From: Nocardioides gilvus
GTDB taxonomy: Bacteria; Actinomycetota; Actinomycetes; Propionibacteriales; Nocardioidaceae
Direction: 5' to 3'
Assembly: GCF_003194605.1 (NCBI RefSeq)
Contig: NZ_QHKY01000001.1
Location: 992,001-1,056,000, forward strand
DNA: 64,000 nt
In this document: positions 35,429 through 43,526 of the stretch, one piece after another
Numbering within the stretch: position 1 is the stretch's first letter
Layout: the number at the start of each line of letters is the position of its first letter
Program-made: the position numbers and the translations under genes
The notes under the pieces: model-generated
What the model was told of the DNA's origin: nothing
What the model saw: only the letters and a program-made list of their open reading frames with translations
Databases searched by the model: none

Positions 35429-35752
35429 TCAGCCGTAGTGGCAGACGTACGACAGGGTCTCGGTGACCTCGATGGCGAACGACGAGGAGCCGGGCACCGA
35501 GAAGGACTCACCCGCGCCGTACGTCGTCCACTCGTCACTGCCGGCCAGCTGCACCCGGCAGGAGCCGGCATGCAGCTCCATCACTTCCGGCGCTTCCGTG
35601 CCGAACTCCAACGTCGCGGGGAAGATGACGCCCGCGGACTTCCTCGTGCCGTCGGCGAGGTGGAAGGTGTGGCTCACGCACGCACCGTCGAAGTAGACGT
35701 TGGCGACGGGGTCCAGGGTCACGCCGGAGTAGGTTGCGCTCTCAGTGGTCAT
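35429..35752 (-). CDS. ppnP: Pyrimidine/purine nucleoside phosphorylase (PpnP)
   Basis: A 107-residue single-domain cupin of the PpnP/DUF1255 family: [26 protein letters not shown] beginning, [20 protein letters not shown] in the middle, and the VPGSSSFAI strand near the end. PpnP phosphorolyses several nucleosides to base and ribose-1-phosphate. The ATG is supported by TAGGCT 7 nt upstream, a leaderless arrangement. Divergent from the thioesterase gene. Confidence 0.88.
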   Translation of the reverse strand: MTTESATYSGVTLDPVANVYFDGACVSHTFHLADGTRKSAGVIFPATLEFGTEAPEVMELHAGSCRVQLAGSDEWTTYGAGESFSVPGSSSFAIEVTETLSYVCHYG

Positions 35753-35855
35753 GGCGCTGAGCCTAGTGACCACGCGGTGTGATCTCGCTTTCACCTGGCC
35801 CCCAATGACTCTCGTCGGGGCAACCCACGAGCCCGGACGCACCTAAACTCGACCC

Positions 35856-36500
35856 ATGTCTGAAACCCCCCAGAGCACCGTCCCTGCGGAGCTCTACGCC
35901 TCCTTCACCCAGAGCGTCCGCGACCTCGCCGACGCCACGCTGCGCACCACCGTCGAGGCCGATGAGGTCGCCCGCGCCCAGGCCGAGGTCGAGGCGATCA
36001 CCGCCCGCCTCGCCGCCTCCCAGATCCCCGGCACCCACGGCGAGCACTGCGGCCACACCGGCGTCGCCGGCTGGGGCAACACAGTCGTCGGCCTGCGCAA
36101 CGCGGCCGCCATGCCGCTCGAGTTCACCTTCACCGAGGACGGCAACCGCCTCTCGGCCGACTTCACGCCCGGTGCTCTCTACGAAGGCCCGCCCGGCCAC
36201 CTCCACGGGGGAGTCATCGCGCTGCTCCTTGACCAGGCGACCGGTGAGCTGGCGGCCAGCAGCGGTCACCCGGGACTGACCGCCAACCTGAGCATCAACT
36301 ACAAGATGCCCACCAAGCTCAACACCCCCCTGCGCATCGAGGCCTGGTACGACCGCACCGAGGGCGTCAAGACCTGGACCCGCGGCCAGATCGTCAGCGA
36401 GCACGGCGTGTGTGCCGAGGCCGTCGGCCTCTTCATCATGCCGAAGTGGCTGCGCGGACTCTCCCCCGAGGAGATCGAGAAGCAGCGTCAGCGCGACTGA
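35856..36500 (+). CDS. PaaI-family hotdog thioesterase
   Basis: A 214-residue protein whose C-terminal half is a hotdog fold: GHLHGGVIALLLDQATGELA carries the helix with the likely catalytic Asp, then TANLSINYKMPT. About 70 N-terminal residues are helical and less conserved-looking. It should hydrolyse acyl-CoA thioesters; substrate unknown. TAAACT lies exactly 6 nt before the ATG, suggesting a leaderless message. Confidence 0.85.
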   Translation: MSETPQSTVPAELYASFTQSVRDLADATLRTTVEADEVARAQAEVEAITARLAASQIPGTHGEHCGHTGVAGWGNTVVGLRNAAAMPLEFTFTEDGNRLSADFTPGALYEGPPGHLHGGVIALLLDQATGELAASSGHPGLTANLSINYKMPTKLNTPLRIEAWYDRTEGVKTWTRGQIVSEHGVCAEAVGLFIMPKWLRGLSPEEIEKQRQRD

Positions 36501-36525
36501 GTCGCAGCCGCACCACCGACGTACG

Positions 36526-36563
36526 ACGAAGGGGCAGCCGGAGAGATCCGGCTGCCCCTTCGT
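36526..36563. terminator. Bidirectional terminator
   Basis: A perfect 17-bp stem (ACGAAGGGGCAGCCGGA and complement) with a GAGA tetraloop between the convergent thioesterase and NDH-2 genes. Confidence 0.85.
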
Positions 36564-36580
36564 GTTGCCTGCAGGCGTCG

Positions 36581-38050
36581 TCAGCGGACGCTGGTGCCGC
36601 GCTCGTTCGCGTCGGTCAGGCGCGCCTCTTCGGCGGCCTGGGCCTCGAGCTCGGCGCGACGCTCGGCCTCGAGGCGCTCGCGGTCGTACTCCCCCGGCTC
36701 GGAGACCAGGTCGGCCGCGCCGCCCTCGAGACGCTTCAACGCGGCGCGCGCGAAGATCTGCTGCTCGGTGGTCGTACGCTCCGAACGGCCGCGGCCCAGG
36801 AACGAGATCGACCAGTGCAGCAGCGCGCTGACGCGGCCCTTGAAGCCGGTGATGTAGATCAGGTGGACGAAGAGCCACATCAGCCACGCGATCAAGCCGG
36901 TGAGACGCAACTTGCCCACCATGGCGACGGCACTGAAGCGACTGATGATCGCCATCGAGCCCTTGTCGAAGTACTTGAAGGGCTGCTGCGGCGCCTTGCC
37001 CTTGAGCCGACCGTCGATCTCCTTGGCGGCGTACTTGGCGCCCTGGATCGCGACCTGGGCGACACCGGGGAGCTTGTCGAGGTTGATCATGTCACCGACC
37101 ACGAAGACTTCGGGGTGGCCCGGCAACGTGAGGTCAGGGTTGACGGAGATACGTCCCGCGCGATCCAGCGGGGCGCCGGTCTGCTCCGAGAGGGTCTTGC
37201 TGAGCGAGGAGGCCTGGACGCCGGCCGCCCAGATCTTGGCGACCGAGTTGATGCGCTCGGTGCGTCCGTCCTTGAACGCGATGGTCAGACCGCGCTCGTC
37301 GACCTCGGTGACCATCGCCCCGAGGACCACCTCGACGCCGAGCTTCTCGAGCTCGCGCTTGGTCTTCTCCCCGAGCTTGGCACCGAACGGTGGCAGCACC
37401 TGCGGAGCCGCGTCGACCAGCACCACGCGGGCCTCGCGGCTGTTGATGGCGCGGAAGTCGTGCTTGAGCGTGCGGTGTGCCAACTCGGCGATCTGGCCGG
37501 CCATCTCGACCCCGGTCGGACCGGCACCCACGACCACAAAGGTCAGGAGGTGGTCGACGTTGTCGCCCCGGCTGGCGCCGAGCTCGGCCATCTCGAAGGC
37601 GCCGAAGATGCGACCGCGCAACTCGAGGGCGTCGTCGATGCTCTTCATGCCCGGGGCGTGGTCGGCGAAGTGGTCGTTGCCGAAGTACGACTGGGTCGCG
37701 CCCGCGGCGACGAGGAGGGAGTCGTACGCGGTGACGGTGCGCCGCCCGAGCACCTCGGAGGTGATCTGCTTGGCCTCGAGATCGATGTCGATGACCTCGC
37801 CGAGCAGGGTCTTGGCGTTCTTCTGGTTGGCCAGCACCTCGCGCGTCGGCGGGGCAATGGATCCCTCGGAGAGGATGCCGGTCGCGACCTGGTAGAGCAG
37901 CGGCTGGAAGAGGTGGTGCGTGGTCTTCGCGATCAGGGTGACGTCGACGTCGGCCCTGGCCAGGCCCTTGGCCCCGAACAGTCCTCCGAACCCGGAACCG
38001 ATCACTACGACCCGGTGTCGTTCCGGACGGATCTCGGTCTGGCCAGCCAT
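36581..38050 (-). CDS. ndh: Type II NADH dehydrogenase
   Basis: A 489-residue flavoprotein. The N-terminal Rossmann motif VVVIGSGFGGLFG binds FAD, and VVVGAGPTGVEMAG binds NADH. Near the C-terminus a membrane-associated segment (LTGLIAWLMWLFVHLIYI) anchors it to the inner membrane face, as in NDH-2 enzymes that feed electrons to menaquinone without pumping protons. The ATG at 38050 is chosen because the FAD motif follows after a normal 13 residues. Confidence 0.93.
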   Translation of the reverse strand: MAGQTEIRPERHRVVVIGSGFGGLFGAKGLARADVDVTLIAKTTHHLFQPLLYQVATGILSEGSIAPPTREVLANQKNAKTLLGEVIDIDLEAKQITSEVLGRRTVTAYDSLLVAAGATQSYFGNDHFADHAPGMKSIDDALELRGRIFGAFEMAELGASRGDNVDHLLTFVVVGAGPTGVEMAGQIAELAHRTLKHDFRAINSREARVVLVDAAPQVLPPFGAKLGEKTKRELEKLGVEVVLGAMVTEVDERGLTIAFKDGRTERINSVAKIWAAGVQASSLSKTLSEQTGAPLDRAGRISVNPDLTLPGHPEVFVVGDMINLDKLPGVAQVAIQGAKYAAKEIDGRLKGKAPQQPFKYFDKGSMAIISRFSAVAMVGKLRLTGLIAWLMWLFVHLIYITGFKGRVSALLHWSISFLGRGRSERTTTEQQIFARAALKRLEGGAADLVSEPGEYDRERLEAERRAELEAQAAEEARLTDANERGTSVR

Positions 38051-38298
38051 GGGTGAAGCCTTCCTTGAGGGGGTGCAGCAAAAATACTCCTTACCAGTGT
38101 CTCGCGGAACGGGCACCTCACCCAAGTCGACCGGCACGTTCTTCCGATCACACCGGATTGGCGAGGGCATGGGACGGAGTGGCGAGTGGCACAATGGAAT
38201 GACGGACTGTCACGATGTTTGCGTCCATCTCGGGACGGGTACTTGGCTCGTGTCTCGCCAAGGCCTGTGTGCACCCACCCTCGTCCCAAGGACCCCTG

Positions 38299-39249
38299 TT
38301 GCCGCTGAACAAGGAAGCCCTTCAGCTTGAGCCCGCTCCCAGCTCGGTCGCCCGAGCCAGGCGCTGGATCATTGAGGCCTGTGAAGACCTTGGGCGCACC
38401 GATCTCATCGAGTGTGCTGAGTTGGGTGTCTCCGAGTTGGTGACCAACGCGATCCTGCACGGCGAGGCACCCGTGTCGATCCGGGTGCGCGGCACCGTCC
38501 ACCACCCGCGCATCGAGATCTTCGACGCCTCCCGCCGTCCTCCCGTCCTCCCCCGCGAGCCGGCCTCCTACATCTCGCTAGACGAGGTGGACGAAGCGGA
38601 TCTGGCGACCAGCGGACGGGGGTTGGCGATGGTGGCGATGTCATCGATCGCCTGGGGCGCCTCCATCGAGCGGGGCGGCAAGGTCGTCTGGTTCGAGCCG
38701 GCACGGGCCCACCACGACGAATACCCCGAGGGCGTCATCGTGGGTGACCTCAACCCGGACTCATCCGACTGGACCCCCCTCCCGGATTCGATGATCGTGA
38801 CCCTGTGCCAGGTCGACGTCCCGGTCTTCCAGTCGATGCTCACCCAGTACGCCAACCTGCGTCGCGAGTTGAGACTGCTCTCGCTCTCCCACGACACCGA
38901 GTACCCCCTGGCCGGGGACCTTTCGCAGATGTTCGACACCTTCGAGCACCAGTTCCCGCCGGCGACCCTCGCCAAGCTCGCGGCTGGGTTGCGTGAGACC
39001 GGTCCGGTCTCCGACTTCGCCTTCAGGGCTTCGCCCCGGTCGTCGCAGGTGTTCCGGACGATCCTCGAGATGTTCGAACTGGCAGACACCTTCTGCCGCA
39101 GCCAGCGACTGCTCGCCCTGGCGCGTACCCCAGAGCACATCGAGATGCAGCAGTGGCTGCTCAGCGAGTTCCTCAACCAGGCCGACGGCAAGGACCCGAC
39201 GCCGTGGTCCTCCCGCCTCACCAGGAGCGGTCATTCCAACGGTTGCTGA
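38299..39249 (+). CDS. HATPase-domain regulatory protein with C-terminal extension
   Basis: A 316-residue protein. The first 140 residues are a GHKL ATPase of the RsbW/SpoIIAB anti-sigma type (N box ELVTNAILHG, G1-like IEIFDASRRPP, G2 TSGRGLAMV). About 170 further residues form a helical domain that I do not recognise (SMLTQYANLRRELRLLSLS, FEHQFPPATLAKLA). Start: a TTG at 38299 with AAGGA upstream, because MLPLNKEALQLEPAPSSV is where similar proteins begin; an ATG at 38215 would add 28 unlike residues. It may switch an anti-sigma partner; no sigma factor or antagonist is adjacent. Confidence 0.7.
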   Translation: MPLNKEALQLEPAPSSVARARRWIIEACEDLGRTDLIECAELGVSELVTNAILHGEAPVSIRVRGTVHHPRIEIFDASRRPPVLPREPASYISLDEVDEADLATSGRGLAMVAMSSIAWGASIERGGKVVWFEPARAHHDEYPEGVIVGDLNPDSSDWTPLPDSMIVTLCQVDVPVFQSMLTQYANLRRELRLLSLSHDTEYPLAGDLSQMFDTFEHQFPPATLAKLAAGLRETGPVSDFAFRASPRSSQVFRTILEMFELADTFCRSQRLLALARTPEHIEMQQWLLSEFLNQADGKDPTPWSSRLTRSGHSNGC

Positions 39250-39290
39250 ACTCGACGACTGCTGACGCCGCAGCGGGGCCTGTCGAGGCC

Positions 39291-39647
39291 TCAGGCGTAG
39301 CCCAGGGTGTGCAGTCGCGCGTCGTCGATGCCGAAGTGGTGGGCGATCTCGTGCACCACGGTGATGCCGATCTCAGCGACGAGGTGGTCCCGGTCCTCGC
39401 ACATCTCGATCAAGGGGCGACGGAAGAGCAGGATCCGGTCGGGCAACGCCCCTGAGTGGTTGGCCTGCCGCTCGGTCAGCGCGAATCCGTCGTAGTAGCC
39501 CAACAGGTCCGGGTCGTCGGCCGGCGCGTCGTCCTCGACGAGCACGACCACGTTGCGTACGAGCCGCGCGAGCTCGTCAGGGACGGTGTCGAGTGCCTCC
39601 GCGACGTACGCGTCGAACTCTTCCCCGGTGACCTCGCTGACCTCCAC
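39291..39647 (-). CDS. Zincin-like metallopeptidase family protein
   Basis: A 118-residue protein with HEIAHHFGID, the HExxH zinc site of the small zincin_1 family, and EEFDAYVAEALDTVPDELA at the start. The GTG at 39647 is favoured by TACAGT 7 nt upstream (leaderless); an ATG at 39719 would add 24 residues without visible conservation. Substrate unknown. Confidence 0.8.
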   Translation of the reverse strand: MEVSEVTGEEFDAYVAEALDTVPDELARLVRNVVVLVEDDAPADDPDLLGYYDGFALTERQANHSGALPDRILLFRRPLIEMCEDRDHLVAEIGITVVHEIAHHFGIDDARLHTLGYA

Positions 39648-39728
39648 GCCGCCGACTGTAGCCACCGGCGCGAAGCGCGCGCCGCCTGCGTACATCGACG
39701 GGAGGTCAGAAGCCGACATGGAGCAACA

Positions 39729-39771
39729 GTGCGGTGCCTGGGTGTCACCTGGTGACAGCCAGGCACCGCAC
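39729..39771. terminator. 21-bp near-perfect hairpin
   Basis: GTGCGGTGCCTGG-x-TGTCACC pairs with GGTGACA-x-CCAGGCACCGCAC, 20 of 21 positions, around a single central T. It lies downstream of tRNA-Asp and upstream of the metallopeptidase gene on the minus strand. No T tract. Confidence 0.65.
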
Positions 39772-39807
39772 AAACGATCCCAGCGACAATCAGGGCGTCA
39801 AATGAGT

Positions 39808-39838
39808 CGAGCCCCGCACTCCGAAGAGGCGGGGCTCG
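39808..39838 (-). terminator. Terminator after tRNA-Asp
   Basis: CGAGCCCCGC and GCGGGGCTCG form a 10-bp stem with an 11-nt loop, six bases past the tRNA 3' end on the minus strand. Confidence 0.7.
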
Positions 39839-39844
39839 TACTGG

Positions 39845-39918
39845 CGACCCTGACGAGACTCGAACTCGCGACCTCCGCCGTGACAGGGCGGCGCGCTAAC
39901 CAACTGCGCTACAGGGCC
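39845..39918 (-). tRNA. tRNA-Asp (GTC)
   Basis: 74 nt with acceptor GGCCCTG/CAGGGTC, anticodon stem CCGCC/GGCGG, loop CTGTCAC giving GTC, and discriminator G. T arm contains GTTCGAGTC. CCA is not encoded. Confidence 0.96.
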
Positions 39919-40013
39919 TTGCTTGAACACCTCGCCCAGGGGGCGAAGCGAGTGAAACTCTAACCCACACCCGGCGCGGGCACCCAATCGGGGTCCGCAT
40001 CGTTTTCGGGTCG

Positions 40014-40086
40014 TACCCCCAACGGGATTCGAACCCGTGCTACCGCCGTGAAAGGGCGACGTCCTAGGCCGCTAGACGATGGGGGC
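40014..40086 (-). tRNA. tRNA-Glu (TTC)
   Basis: 73 nt with acceptor GCCCCCA/TGGGGGT, anticodon loop CTTTCAC giving TTC, T arm GGTTCGAATCC and discriminator A. It lies upstream of tRNA-Asp on the same strand, so the pair is probably one transcript. Confidence 0.96.
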
Positions 40087-40203
40087 CAGCGGTGCGGACA
40101 CATCATATGCACAGACCCCCCACCTGCCCCAAAGCGGCTCACTCGACGCCAGCGACCCGGTTTTCGCCCCCGGCCCGCGGCTCATGTAGGGTTTCCCTCG
40201 CTT

Positions 40204-40277
40204 GGGCAGGTAGCTCAGTTGGTACGAGCGTTCGACTGAAACTCGAAAGGTCGGCGGTTCGACCCCGCCCCTGCCCA
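40204..40277 (+). tRNA. tRNA-Phe (GAA)
   Basis: 74 nt with acceptor GGGCAGG/CCTGCCC, anticodon loop CTGAAAC giving GAA, T arm GGTTCGACCCC and discriminator A. It is divergent from the Glu/Asp pair. Confidence 0.96.
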
Positions 40278-40283
40278 CAAGCA

Positions 40284-40321
40284 CAGTAGGGCCCGGCTGA
40301 TGAGTCGGGCCCTACTGCTTT
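40284..40321 (+). terminator. Intrinsic terminator after tRNA-Phe
   Basis: CAGTAGGGCCCG and CGGGCCCTACTG form a 12-bp stem followed by CTTTT, one of the few terminators in this window with a clear T tract. Confidence 0.85.
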
Positions 40322-40379
40322 TCCCTGCCTCCGCCCGACCCGTGCGCGACGCCGACCACCCCACCGGCACAATGGCGAG

Positions 40380-41756
40380 GTGCTGCCCCCGTTCGACATC
40401 GTCGCCCGTCTCCGGCCGGTCGATCTGGTCTCCCCGCACAGTGCCCGCCCGTGCCCGGTCGGCACACTGACCCCCTGCCCGCGGAAGGCGCCGTACGCCG
40501 CCGTGCAGGCGAGCGTCTCGGCCACCGCCCTGGTCGAGGGCCGCGTGGAGCTGACGCTGAGCAGCGGCACCGACACCTTCGTCGCCTGGTGGGACTCGGT
40601 CTCCGGTCAGGTGGGCATCGACATCACGACCGAGTCGGGCGGTCGGCCTCGGACGACCTCCCACGTCAGTCGCCGGCACGGCACCCTGAGGCACCGCCCC
40701 GACGGATTGGCGCTCACCCTCACCGGCACCCACCTGACCCTCCTGTGCCGCAGCGACGCCCAGTGGCAGGCGCACGCGCGGCACGACCTCGGTGAGCGGG
40801 TCGACGTACGCCGATCGGAGTGGCTGGGTGCCCTGCAGGCCGGTGCCCAGGCCGGTGCCCAGGCGGGTGGCCAGACAGGTGGCGCCGCGCTGCGCGACGT
40901 CGTGGCGGGAGGGTTCGGCCAGTTGGGACTGCGTGACCTGCGGCTGGTCACCGAGGCCGACGGCACCCCGGTGCGCGACGGCGACCACCTCCTGCTGACT
41001 GCGACCTCGGCAGGGCCGGGCTTCTTCGACACCGCGCACACCAGCCTCTGGGGCCTGCACCCTGACACCCTCGAGCTCGAGCACCGCAGCGACCTCTTCT
41101 TCACGCGCCCGGACCGGGAGGGGGCGTACGGCGACCACGCCACTCACCTGGTCCGTGACGACAACCGGTGGCTGGTCGCCACGAGCACCTGGGGCGACTT
41201 CGAGCCGACCCAACGGCCGGTGCGGGTCACGCTCGCGGAGAGCGACGCAGACCTGTTGCGCGGTGAGCACCTGCTCACGTCGCACGAACTCTCACTGCCG
41301 ACGGACGGGTTCACCTCGGTCGGGGTGTGGGACCCTCACCTGCTGCGTGACGGCGAGACGTGGCGGGTCGGCTACGTGAGTGCGCGCAAGTACTTCGTCT
41401 TCCACCCCGTGCTGGCGCAGGGACCGACCCTGGACCGCCTCACGCTCAGCGCAGCGGCAACGGGTCGTCGCGCCACGGAGGGCACCACTTGGCTGCGCGT
41501 CGGTGGCGCCCTGCGGGTCCTGGCCAGCGACGGTCCGGAGAGCGCCAGGGCGCTGCGGCAACGCTTCCCCATCTTCGACACCGAACTGAACGAGGTGGGC
41601 CAGCTGGACGCGCCCTACCCGAGCAACCTTCCGTGGCCCACGCTGGTGGAGACCGACCGAGGGTGGTTGCTGCTCACGTTCGACGGGACGCAGTCAGGCG
41701 GAGACCTGCTCGGCTACGGCACGCACGGCGACGTGGTCATCATGCGAGAGCGCTGA
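40380..41756 (+). CDS. Hypothetical protein with beta-propeller glycosidase-like repeats
   Basis: A 458-residue cytosolic-looking protein. Strand-rich blocks such as SLWGLHPDTLELEHRSDLF, HLVRDDNRWLVATSTWGDF and VGVWDPHLLRDGETWRVGYV resemble the blades of five-bladed GH43/GH32-type propellers, but I see no clear catalytic acid set. A short AGAQAGAQAGGQTGG stretch sits near residue 158. The GTG start has CACAAT 6 nt upstream, like other leaderless genes here. It stands alone after tRNA-Phe. Function unassigned. Confidence 0.65.
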   Translation: MLPPFDIVARLRPVDLVSPHSARPCPVGTLTPCPRKAPYAAVQASVSATALVEGRVELTLSSGTDTFVAWWDSVSGQVGIDITTESGGRPRTTSHVSRRHGTLRHRPDGLALTLTGTHLTLLCRSDAQWQAHARHDLGERVDVRRSEWLGALQAGAQAGAQAGGQTGGAALRDVVAGGFGQLGLRDLRLVTEADGTPVRDGDHLLLTATSAGPGFFDTAHTSLWGLHPDTLELEHRSDLFFTRPDREGAYGDHATHLVRDDNRWLVATSTWGDFEPTQRPVRVTLAESDADLLRGEHLLTSHELSLPTDGFTSVGVWDPHLLRDGETWRVGYVSARKYFVFHPVLAQGPTLDRLTLSAAATGRRATEGTTWLRVGGALRVLASDGPESARALRQRFPIFDTELNEVGQLDAPYPSNLPWPTLVETDRGWLLLTFDGTQSGGDLLGYGTHGDVVIMRER

Positions 41757-41758
41757 CA

Positions 41759-41861
41759 GCACCATCACCCGAAGCGGGTCACGCGCGCGGAGGCTCGCAC
41801 GACCGCTGAGGGCGATCGCTCGAGACACCGGCCGTCGTGCCACGACGTCGGGTGATGGTGC
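41759..41861. repeat. 14-bp inverted repeat with 75-nt loop
   Basis: GCACCATCACCCGA (41759-41772) and its exact complement (41848-41861) enclose a loop that contains further short palindromes (GGCGATCGCTC, CGTCGTG-CCA-CGACG). It lies between convergent genes, so it may be an unusual terminator or a mobile-type hairpin. Confidence 0.6.
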
Positions 41862-41914
41862 GGTGTCCAGCTGGGTGACAGGTCAGACCGAAGTACGACT
41901 CATGTCACCGGGAG

Positions 41915-42094
41915 TCAATCTCGCGGCGGGTCTGCATGGCCGGACCAGTCGTCGGTGTCGTCCGACTGCTCCCGCTCGCCGCTGTCACTTCCGTGCAGCT
42001 CTTTCGCCAGCGCCCCGAAGTCCGTCTCGTGAGTGCGGTACTTCAGGTCGCGAGCGACCTTCGTCTGCTTAGCCTTAGCTCGGCCGCGCCCCAT
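41915..42094 (-). CDS. DUF3073 domain protein
   Basis: A 59-residue protein beginning MGRGRAKAKQTKVARDLKYR, the DUF3073 signature found across actinobacteria near purM/purF, followed by an acidic tail. The ATG is preceded by GAGGGGG. The strongly basic first half suggests nucleic-acid binding, but no function is established that I know of. Confidence 0.9.
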   Translation of the reverse strand: MGRGRAKAKQTKVARDLKYRTHETDFGALAKELHGSDSGEREQSDDTDDWSGHADPPRD

Positions 42095-42310
42095 AGGGTC
42101 CGACCCCCTCGCACACTTGGCCGGGGCTCCTGGCGCGTACGCCGTGGCTCCCGGTCTACTGGTCTGAATACTCCTGAGGGTAACCGTACCTGCTCCTTGG
42201 TTGTTCCCGCACACCACGTCGACAATTGGAGGCCTCGCCCGCGGCGAGACCCACTACGCGCGCGCCGTCCGAGCCTTCCCCCATCGAAGGCCCATTGCCA
42301 TACTCCGTCC

Positions 42311-43486
42311 ATGACACGGGGGAGAACGAGACGTGACGCGCTGACCGCAATCCTGGGAGCACTGCTCTGCGCGGGGTTGCTCTCGGGATGCACCGAGGGC
42401 CTCAGCGGGCTCCTGGAGAGCGAGGACGAGCCACCTGCCACGCTCGAAGCGGAGTGGTCGATCGAGGGCCACCTCGCCAACCCGGACCGCACCGGCACCC
42501 ACCACTGGGCGACCCACCAGGTCTTCTCGAGCGGAGTGAGCCGCTACAGGACAACCTCCCCCGGTGCTCTGCTCCTCGTGGACGCCCGCACCGGCCGGAC
42601 CCACCCGAAGCGTGTCCCCGGTGGCTGGCCCTGCCAGCTGCCGAACCTGATCTCCGACGGTGGCGCCACCCCGGTACTCCTGACGCCCCGCCAGTCCGAC
42701 GCCACCGGCAAGATTGGCTGCTCCGTCATCACGGTGTGGGACGCCACCTCCGGGAAGAAGATGTGGAGCAACGACGACCTCGATCTCACCGGGCTTGCTC
42801 CCGACCCTGCGCCTGGTACCGGTGGCGGGCCACAGGATGTCACCGGGACGAGCGCCGCCCCCACCCTCGGTGCCGACGACCGGGCGATCGTCCTGGTGGG
42901 TCACCAGGGCAGGAGCGTGTGCTTCGCAACCTCCGACGGCAAGCCACTCGCGGAGGACGACCCGGCCTGCACCGCCCTGCACGATCGGCTCACCGGCGCT
43001 GACCTTCCGGAGCTCACTGACCCCGACGGCAAACCCGCCAGGTCGCCCTCCGACCCCGAGGCCGACTCCCAGGAGATCGGACGCACCGACGAGGTCTTGT
43101 TGGTGCGCCTCCTCAACGAGCGGAGCTCCGAGGGTCCGTTCGTACGCGCCCACGATCTCGAGACCGGCGAGACGCTCTGGCAGGACGACGACCTCACGCC
43201 CGATCGTCACGAGGGGGATGCCTGGAGCCGGGACGAGACCTACTTCGTGGCGCCGTCCGGCATCGTCCGCGTCTCCTACGAGCACCCCGCTGACGAGGAG
43301 TCGGCTCATCTGACCCCGATGGTGCTGACGGCGGTCGACCCCCGTACGGGCAAGGACCTGCGACCGATCGCCCGCGTCGAGGGCGCCTGGTTCAACCACC
43401 AGTTCGGCGACATGACGGTGGCGTTGACCGAACAGGATCTGCTCTTCAAGTCAACGATCTCTGGTTTTGAGTTGCCCACATGGTGA
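42311..43486 (+). CDS. PQQ-like propeller lipoprotein, paralogue 1
   Basis: A 391-residue lipoprotein: twin Arg region, hydrophobic core and lipobox LLSGC (Cys near residue 28). The mature part has propeller-like repeats (VWDATSGKKMWSNDDLDL, HDLETGETLWQDDDLTPD, AVDPRTGKDLRPI) of the PQQ type. No enzymatic residues are visible. Upstream CATACT exactly 6 nt before the ATG, repeated before paralogue 2, suggests leaderless translation. It and the next gene form a tandem pair. Confidence 0.75.
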   Translation: MTRGRTRRDALTAILGALLCAGLLSGCTEGLSGLLESEDEPPATLEAEWSIEGHLANPDRTGTHHWATHQVFSSGVSRYRTTSPGALLLVDARTGRTHPKRVPGGWPCQLPNLISDGGATPVLLTPRQSDATGKIGCSVITVWDATSGKKMWSNDDLDLTGLAPDPAPGTGGGPQDVTGTSAAPTLGADDRAIVLVGHQGRSVCFATSDGKPLAEDDPACTALHDRLTGADLPELTDPDGKPARSPSDPEADSQEIGRTDEVLLVRLLNERSSEGPFVRAHDLETGETLWQDDDLTPDRHEGDAWSRDETYFVAPSGIVRVSYEHPADEESAHLTPMVLTAVDPRTGKDLRPIARVEGAWFNHQFGDMTVALTEQDLLFKSTISGFELPTW

Positions 43487-43526
43487 ATCTCTCGCCAACT
43501 CGCGGGCGTGTTGTCATACTCCGGGC

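Noticed and set aside
36410..38056. Plus-strand 548-residue open frame
   Set aside because: Antisense to the NDH-2 gene, which has complete FAD and NAD motifs; the plus-strand reading has no recognisable fold.
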